Positions 14,895-17,965 of a DNA stretch of 17,965 nt are shown here, one piece after another. Source of the stretch: Candidatus Neomarinimicrobiota bacterium (lineage in GTDB: Bacteria; Fidelibacterota; Marinisomatia; Marinisomatales; TCS55); the NCBI GenBank assembly GCA_018651745.1, contig JABIDL010000039.1, forward strand, positions 1-17,965, written 5' to 3'. Every line of letters begins with the position of its first letter. Positions within the stretch are counted from its first letter, which is position 1. The position numbers were made by a program, and so were the translations under genes. Under the pieces are notes generated by a model. The model ran no database searches. It was not told the DNA's origin and was given only the letters and a program-made list of their open reading frames with translations.

Positions 14895-16204
14895 CGTAAA
14901 GCATTCATATGGTCAACCCGTTTTCGAATCACATCATCTGTCCCAATATCTGTCCGATGAAATAGTGGACCCGAAAGGGAAGACACTTCTTTTTCCGCAA
15001 TTTTTTCTGCTTCAGAAATGGTATCTGCTATTCCCACAACAGCAACTGTTCTGCTTCCAATTTCTACAAGATTTGCGCCTTTAAAATCAACGGACGCATA
15101 AAACAATTCGTCTGGATTTTCGATTTTGGAAACATCAATAGGTTCGCCTTTTACAGGATTATCCGGATATCCTTCAGGCACGGCATATTTGCAAACAGTC
15201 GCTTTGTTGGCAAATTTTACATCCATTTGATCCAAAGTGCCATCGGCGATTCTGTGACACAATTCAATAAAATCAGATTCCAAAAGCGGCAACACATTCA
15301 TGGCTTCCGGATCGCCGAATCGGGCGTTGTATTCAATGAGTTTTACTCCATTCGTCGTTGCCATAAATCCGCCATAAAGGATGCCTTTGTATCCGACCCC
15401 AAAATTATCTTTTACCGCCTTAGCGGTTTGAATATTAATTTCATGCGCTTGGGAAATATCATCATCCGACAAAAAAGGAAGCGAATGATTTGCATCAGAA
15501 TAAGTCCCCATACCGCCGGTATTGGGTCCCGTATCTCCTTCGTATGCGCGCTTATGATCTTGGACGGCAGGCATGTGTTTTAAAGTGTCGCCATCGCAAA
15601 AACTCATGAGAGAAAATTCTTCACCAATGAACTTTTCTTCAATGACAAATTCACCACTACTATTCACCAGTTCTTGACAATACGCAATTGCTTCATCGTG
15701 GGAATGTAAATGATCTCCCGAAACTTTTACGCCTTTTCCACCAGCGAGACCGTCATACTTTACCACATAATTTTCACCCAACACATTCAGGAATTCAGCT
15801 ACACCATTCATGGAATTGAAGGTTTGATATTTCGGTCCACCTGGGATATTATATTCTTTTAATAAATCTCGGGTAAACGCTTTGGATGTTTCTAATTGAG
15901 CCAGATCTTTTTTGGGTCCAACCACTTTTACGCCTGCACTCCAAAGTTCATCTGCTACACCATTCGCCAATGGATTTTCTGGGCCAATGATAGCCAAGGT
16001 TGTTCCAATTTCCTTAGCATAATTGACTACAAATTCAGGATCGTTGAAGTTGCCAATTAAAATTTCATCACAAAGTTCGGCAATGCCTGGATTCATATTG
16101 GAGGCAAGACAGTAAATTTCTTTTTCTTGGGGTGAACGATCTAAAGCTCGAACGATGGCATGTTCCCTTGCGCCAGAACCGATGACTAAAAATATATTTT
16201 TCAT
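14891..16204 (-). CDS. purD: Phosphoribosylamine-glycine ligase (GAR synthetase)
   Basis: This 437-residue ATP-grasp enzyme joins glycine to 5-phosphoribosylamine with ATP, the second step of IMP synthesis, in the cytosol. The N-domain starts FLVIGSGAREHAI (5-17) and contains GPENPLANGVAD (74-85). The ATP-grasp region has VVKYDGLAGGKGV (147-159), EEKFIGEEFS and the family signature HKRAYEGDTGPNTGGMG (217-233). The metal-binding block is IEYNARFGDPEAM (290-302). The length is normal. No Shine-Dalgarno site is visible before ATG 16204, and the 5' side holds a CTCTGTG-type repeat. Its substrate is the unstable product of PurF, whose gene lies upstream in the same orientation, separated by two small membrane protein genes. 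It overlaps purN by four bases. Confidence 0.97.
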   Translation of the reverse strand: MKNIFLVIGSGAREHAIVRALDRSPQEKEIYCLASNMNPGIAELCDEILIGNFNDPEFVVNYAKEIGTTLAIIGPENPLANGVADELWSAGVKVVGPKKDLAQLETSKAFTRDLLKEYNIPGGPKYQTFNSMNGVAEFLNVLGENYVVKYDGLAGGKGVKVSGDHLHSHDEAIAYCQELVNSSGEFVIEEKFIGEEFSLMSFCDGDTLKHMPAVQDHKRAYEGDTGPNTGGMGTYSDANHSLPFLSDDDISQAHEINIQTAKAVKDNFGVGYKGILYGGFMATTNGVKLIEYNARFGDPEAMNVLPLLESDFIELCHRIADGTLDQMDVKFANKATVCKYAVPEGYPDNPVKGEPIDVSKIENPDELFYASVDFKGANLVEIGSRTVAVVGIADTISEAEKIAEKEVSSLSGPLFHRTDIGTDDVIRKRVDHMNALR

Positions 16205-16210
16205 TTAAAG

Positions 16211-16250
16211 GGGGACACAGAGTTCATGAAGAGCCACAGAGCACACCGAG
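16211..16250. repeat. CACAGAG-type degenerate repeat upstream of purD
   Basis: The spacer contains GGACACAGAG (16213-16222), the palindrome TTCATGAA (16223-16230) and GCCACAGAGCACACCGAG (16233-16250), so three units of the form [AC]CA[CG]AGAG/CACCGAG lie in the same direction. The theme GCCACxxAG is shared with the inverted repeat at 14270-14332. It fills the gap between the 124-residue membrane protein gene and purD. Confidence 0.55.
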
Positions 16251-16252
16251 AT

Positions 16253-16627
16253 TTAAAAACAAAATCTAATTAAAAAGACAATAACTCCAAGCAAGATCAT
16301 TCCAATTAGGAATAAAGCAGACTGTTTTTTTAGCTTTTTTTCTTCATCGGTAATAGGACGAATTTCATCTTTATGTTTTTTTTCATTTCCCGAGCCAATG
16401 GCAACACCGATTGCGACACCGATCGCAATTCCCATTGCAACATTGTTCAACGCCACACCAATTCCCACGCCTATTGCTACACCAACCCCAAGACCTTGCT
16501 CCATCCAATATCCTTTTGGATGCCCGGTAAGTATTTTTTGAATTTTCCGCTGTTTACGTATTTGGATAAGGGCAAAAGCACCCACCACCAAAACCATAAT
16601 TAATATGATGTAAATTTTATAGGTCAT
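16253..16627 (-). CDS. Glycine-zipper membrane protein, 124 residues, function unknown
   Basis: The protein has an N-terminal membrane helix (residues about 4-21, IYIILIMVLVVGAFALI) and a basic stretch (IRKQRKIQKI). Next comes a long alanine/glycine segment at about 44-79 built of G-x-[AG]-I-G units (GLGVGVAIGVGIGVAL, then GIAIGVAIGVAIGSG). A charged loop follows (KKHKDEIRPITDEEKKLKK), and the last helix (about 104-122) ends at the C-terminus. Such small-residue repeats usually pack tightly in membranes and can oligomerise. The gene starts two bases after the stop of the preceding small gene, whose last codons supply AAGG as ribosome binding site, so the two are coupled. It sits inside the purine operon, but its role there is unknown. 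Confidence 0.82.
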   Translation of the reverse strand: MTYKIYIILIMVLVVGAFALIQIRKQRKIQKILTGHPKGYWMEQGLGVGVAIGVGIGVALNNVAMGIAIGVAIGVAIGSGNEKKHKDEIRPITDEEKKLKKQSALFLIGMILLGVIVFLIRFCF

Positions 16628-16629
16628 TA

Positions 16630-16821
16630 TTATTTACCTTGTTTCCCATGATTGAAAGCCATGGCAATTGTCATTCCGATAGCGGGTCCGATCGCAACGC
16701 CAATGGCGACCCAAAAAGGGACATTTCCAGTAACGGCGCCAATAACCGCACCGATGGTTACACCAAAAGAAGCGCCAAGAGCAAGCCCGAGCCCGATTGA
16801 TTTGTTCTTCTTCTTATTCAT
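16630..16821 (-). CDS. Glycine-zipper membrane protein, 63 residues, function unknown
   Basis: This short protein has a lysine-rich start (MNKKKNKS) followed by two alanine/glycine-rich hydrophobic segments, residues about 8-30 (IGLGLALGASFGVTIGAVIG) and about 35-57 (FWVAIGVAIGPAIGMTIAMAF). The end is basic (HGKQGK). Repeated G-x-x-x-G spacing marks a glycine zipper, as in its neighbour, which suggests that the two proteins may form one membrane complex. The frame stays open upstream to a TTG at 16918-16920, but that extra 33-residue stretch is coded by a hairpin repeat (16841-16883) and looks unlike protein, so ATG 16821 is preferred. No good ribosome binding site is visible for either start. 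It lies 115 bases after purF and two bases before the next gene. Confidence 0.72.
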   Translation of the reverse strand: MNKKKNKSIGLGLALGASFGVTIGAVIGAVTGNVPFWVAIGVAIGPAIGMTIAMAFNHGKQGK

Positions 16822-16840
16822 TTTGTTTAAGCGCTTTAGT

Positions 16841-16883
16841 AAAGTTTCAAACTTTGCGGAAGTAAAACCAACTTTCGCAAAGT
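16841..16883. repeat. Palindrome plus hairpin repeat in the spacer after purF
   Basis: AAAGTTTCAAACTTT (16841-16855) is a perfect palindrome around one base. It overlaps a second hairpin with 12-base arms (16851-16862 and 16872-16883, 11 of 12 matches, the exception being a G-T wobble) and a nine-base loop. The outer arms read ACTTTGCG and CGCAAAGT. Further right, AACACTTT occurs three times on the plus strand (16895, 16903 and 16920). No U-tract follows, so it is not a typical terminator. It looks like a dispersed intergenic repeat or mRNA-processing structure. Confidence 0.6.
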
Positions 16884-16936
16884 CAATGCTCGTGAACACT
16901 TTAACACTTTTCCAACTCAAACACTTTCTTCATATT

Positions 16937-17965
16937 TCATTTCCCATTCCGATCATTCATGCGCATATTTTCCATTTCTGCAATTTTAGCTTCATCAATA
17001 TCATTCGCCACATAGTTTCCATCCAGACAAGCCATACAAGGCGTATCTATATGGTGGTCGCCTTTCCGAGTCACCGCCTCCACCAAATCATCAATTTTTT
17101 GATACAGCAACGCATCAACTTTAAGATAATCTTGGATTTCATCTTCATTCATATTACCGGCGATGAGTTCCCCTTTTGTTGGCATATCAACCCCATAAAA
17201 ACATGGCGATTTTACCGGCGGACAGGCCACAGCAAAATAGACCTCCTTTGCGCCAAAATCTTTTAGCATTCGCACAATTTCACGGCTCGTATTTCCCCGG
17301 ACAATACTATCATCCATAATCATTACTTTTTTATCGCGGATTTCAGTCTCTTGTGGCACCAATTTATATTTCACGGACTTTTTCCGCTCTGCTTGTCCTG
17401 GCATAATAAAGGTGCGCCCGATGAATGTGTTTTTATATAGTCCTTCTGAATATCGCACGCCCAATTCGTGGGCGAAAGAAAGGGCAGCTGTGTTTGCTGT
17501 GCTGGGGGCAGGGATGACAATATCTGGAACGATATCAGGATGTTTTTTCTTCCATGCTTCGGCTAAATTTTGTCCCATCCGCAATCGAGATCGATAGACA
17601 CTTACATCGTTTAAAGTGGCGTCGGGGCGGGCAAAATACACATATTCAAAAATGCATGGATTAAAAGATTTTTTAACCAAACGCTTACTAAAAACTTTTC
17701 CACTTTCATCCACATAAATCAGTTCACCCGGGAGCACAGTTCCTTTTGGTTCAAACCCCATTGAATAAAACATGGTATTTTCAGAAGCAAAAATATAATC
17801 CTTACCGCCATTTCCATTGGACCGTTCACCTTTTACTAATGGACGAATTCCCTGTGGATCGCGAAAAACAACGAGCCCCTTTCCAATAACAATACTGACG
17901 ACAGAATAAGCCCCTTTCACTCGTTTAAAAATTTTAGTAACAGCATTACACAAAAGATAGAAAAA
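16937..17965 (-). CDS. purF: Amidophosphoribosyltransferase, partial (5' end beyond the window)
   Basis: This enzyme makes 5-phosphoribosylamine from PRPP and glutamine, the first committed step of purine synthesis, in the cytosol. The frame is open to the right edge, so the start and the N-terminal catalytic cysteine of the glutaminase domain are missing. Visible glutaminase parts are KGAYSVVSIV and FRDPQGIRPLV. The phosphoribosyltransferase domain has the PRPP loop VMIMDDSIVRGNTS (about 17285-17326). Four cysteines, in NPCIFEY, PCFYG and CMAC, are spaced 151, 55 and 3 residues apart. This matches the 4Fe-4S ligands of the Bacillus subtilis type (146, 55 and 3), so an oxygen-sensitive iron-sulfur PurF is likely. 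IPAPSTANTAA and the C-terminus look normal. It is the most upstream pur gene visible. Confidence 0.95.
   Translation of the reverse strand, partial: FFYLLCNAVTKIFKRVKGAYSVVSIVIGKGLVVFRDPQGIRPLVKGERSNGNGGKDYIFASENTMFYSMGFEPKGTVLPGELIYVDESGKVFSKRLVKKSFNPCIFEYVYFARPDATLNDVSVYRSRLRMGQNLAEAWKKKHPDIVPDIVIPAPSTANTAALSFAHELGVRYSEGLYKNTFIGRTFIMPGQAERKKSVKYKLVPQETEIRDKKVMIMDDSIVRGNTSREIVRMLKDFGAKEVYFAVACPPVKSPCFYGVDMPTKGELIAGNMNEDEIQDYLKVDALLYQKIDDLVEAVTRKGDHHIDTPCMACLDGNYVANDIDEAKIAEMENMRMNDRNGK

Noticed and set aside
16630-16920. Longer 96-residue form of the small glycine-zipper protein, starting with TTG
   Set aside because: The extra N-terminal 33 residues are coded by a hairpin repeat and lack a ribosome binding site. 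The ATG at 16821 gives a normal small membrane protein.
16652-17266. Open frame of 204 codons on the plus strand
   Set aside because: It is antisense to purF and to the 63-residue glycine-zipper gene, and its composition mirrors their codons. No family features and no ribosome binding site.
1-17965. Defence system, CRISPR array, prophage, tRNA or rRNA
   Set aside because: No regularly spaced repeats, no nuclease/helicase or phage gene set, and no tRNA- or rRNA-like sequence was found on either strand.

Overview
The window is a dense, AT-rich (by eye about 40% G+C) bacterial chromosome segment of ordinary housekeeping and accessory genes. No rRNA, tRNA, CRISPR or phage genes were seen, and no stretch over 300 bases lacks a gene. 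The organism cannot be named from this sequence alone. Shine-Dalgarno sites are scarce, several proteins carry exported or membrane-anchored N-termini, and the peptidase, acylase and pur gene types fit an uncultivated Gram-negative lineage of the FCB kind (Marinimicrobia-like). That placement is an inference, not a demonstration.

Left part (1-4238, + strand): the 3' end of an isoprenylcysteine/phospholipid methyltransferase-type gene is split by a complete 735-bp IS1595-family (IS1016-like) insertion sequence with 13-bp perfect inverted repeats and an exact 8-bp target duplication. A two-repeat M16 zinc peptidase with a signal peptide follows and ends in a clear rho-independent terminator. 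A small dihydrofolate-reductase-like gene starts directly behind that terminator.

Middle (4283-12511): a minus-strand gene encodes a membrane-anchored protein with an SRPBCC-like domain and three gapless copies of a 40-residue repeat that I do not recognise. Divergent from it is a closely spaced + strand set: a penicillin-acylase-family Ntn hydrolase, a glycerophosphodiester phosphodiesterase, and a fused HyuA-HyuB protein of the ATP-dependent 5-oxoprolinase type. Together they look like a scavenging set acting on amides, lipid head groups and 5-oxoproline.

Right part (12525-17965, - strand): a purine biosynthesis operon, read right to left as purF (cut by the window edge), two small glycine-zipper membrane proteins, purD, purN, purH, and finally a 56-residue membrane protein too short for many gene callers. 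PurF, PurD and PurN catalyse the first three steps of IMP synthesis and PurH the last two. The three small membrane proteins embedded in this cytosolic pathway operon are its odd feature. Its spacers carry degenerate CTTTGTG/CTCTGTG-type repeats and hairpins, one of which runs into the end of purN.

The points most worth a second look are the 40-residue triple-repeat protein, the small membrane proteins in the pur operon, and the precise IS insertion that swaps the last 23 codons of the methyltransferase for 23 IS-derived codons.
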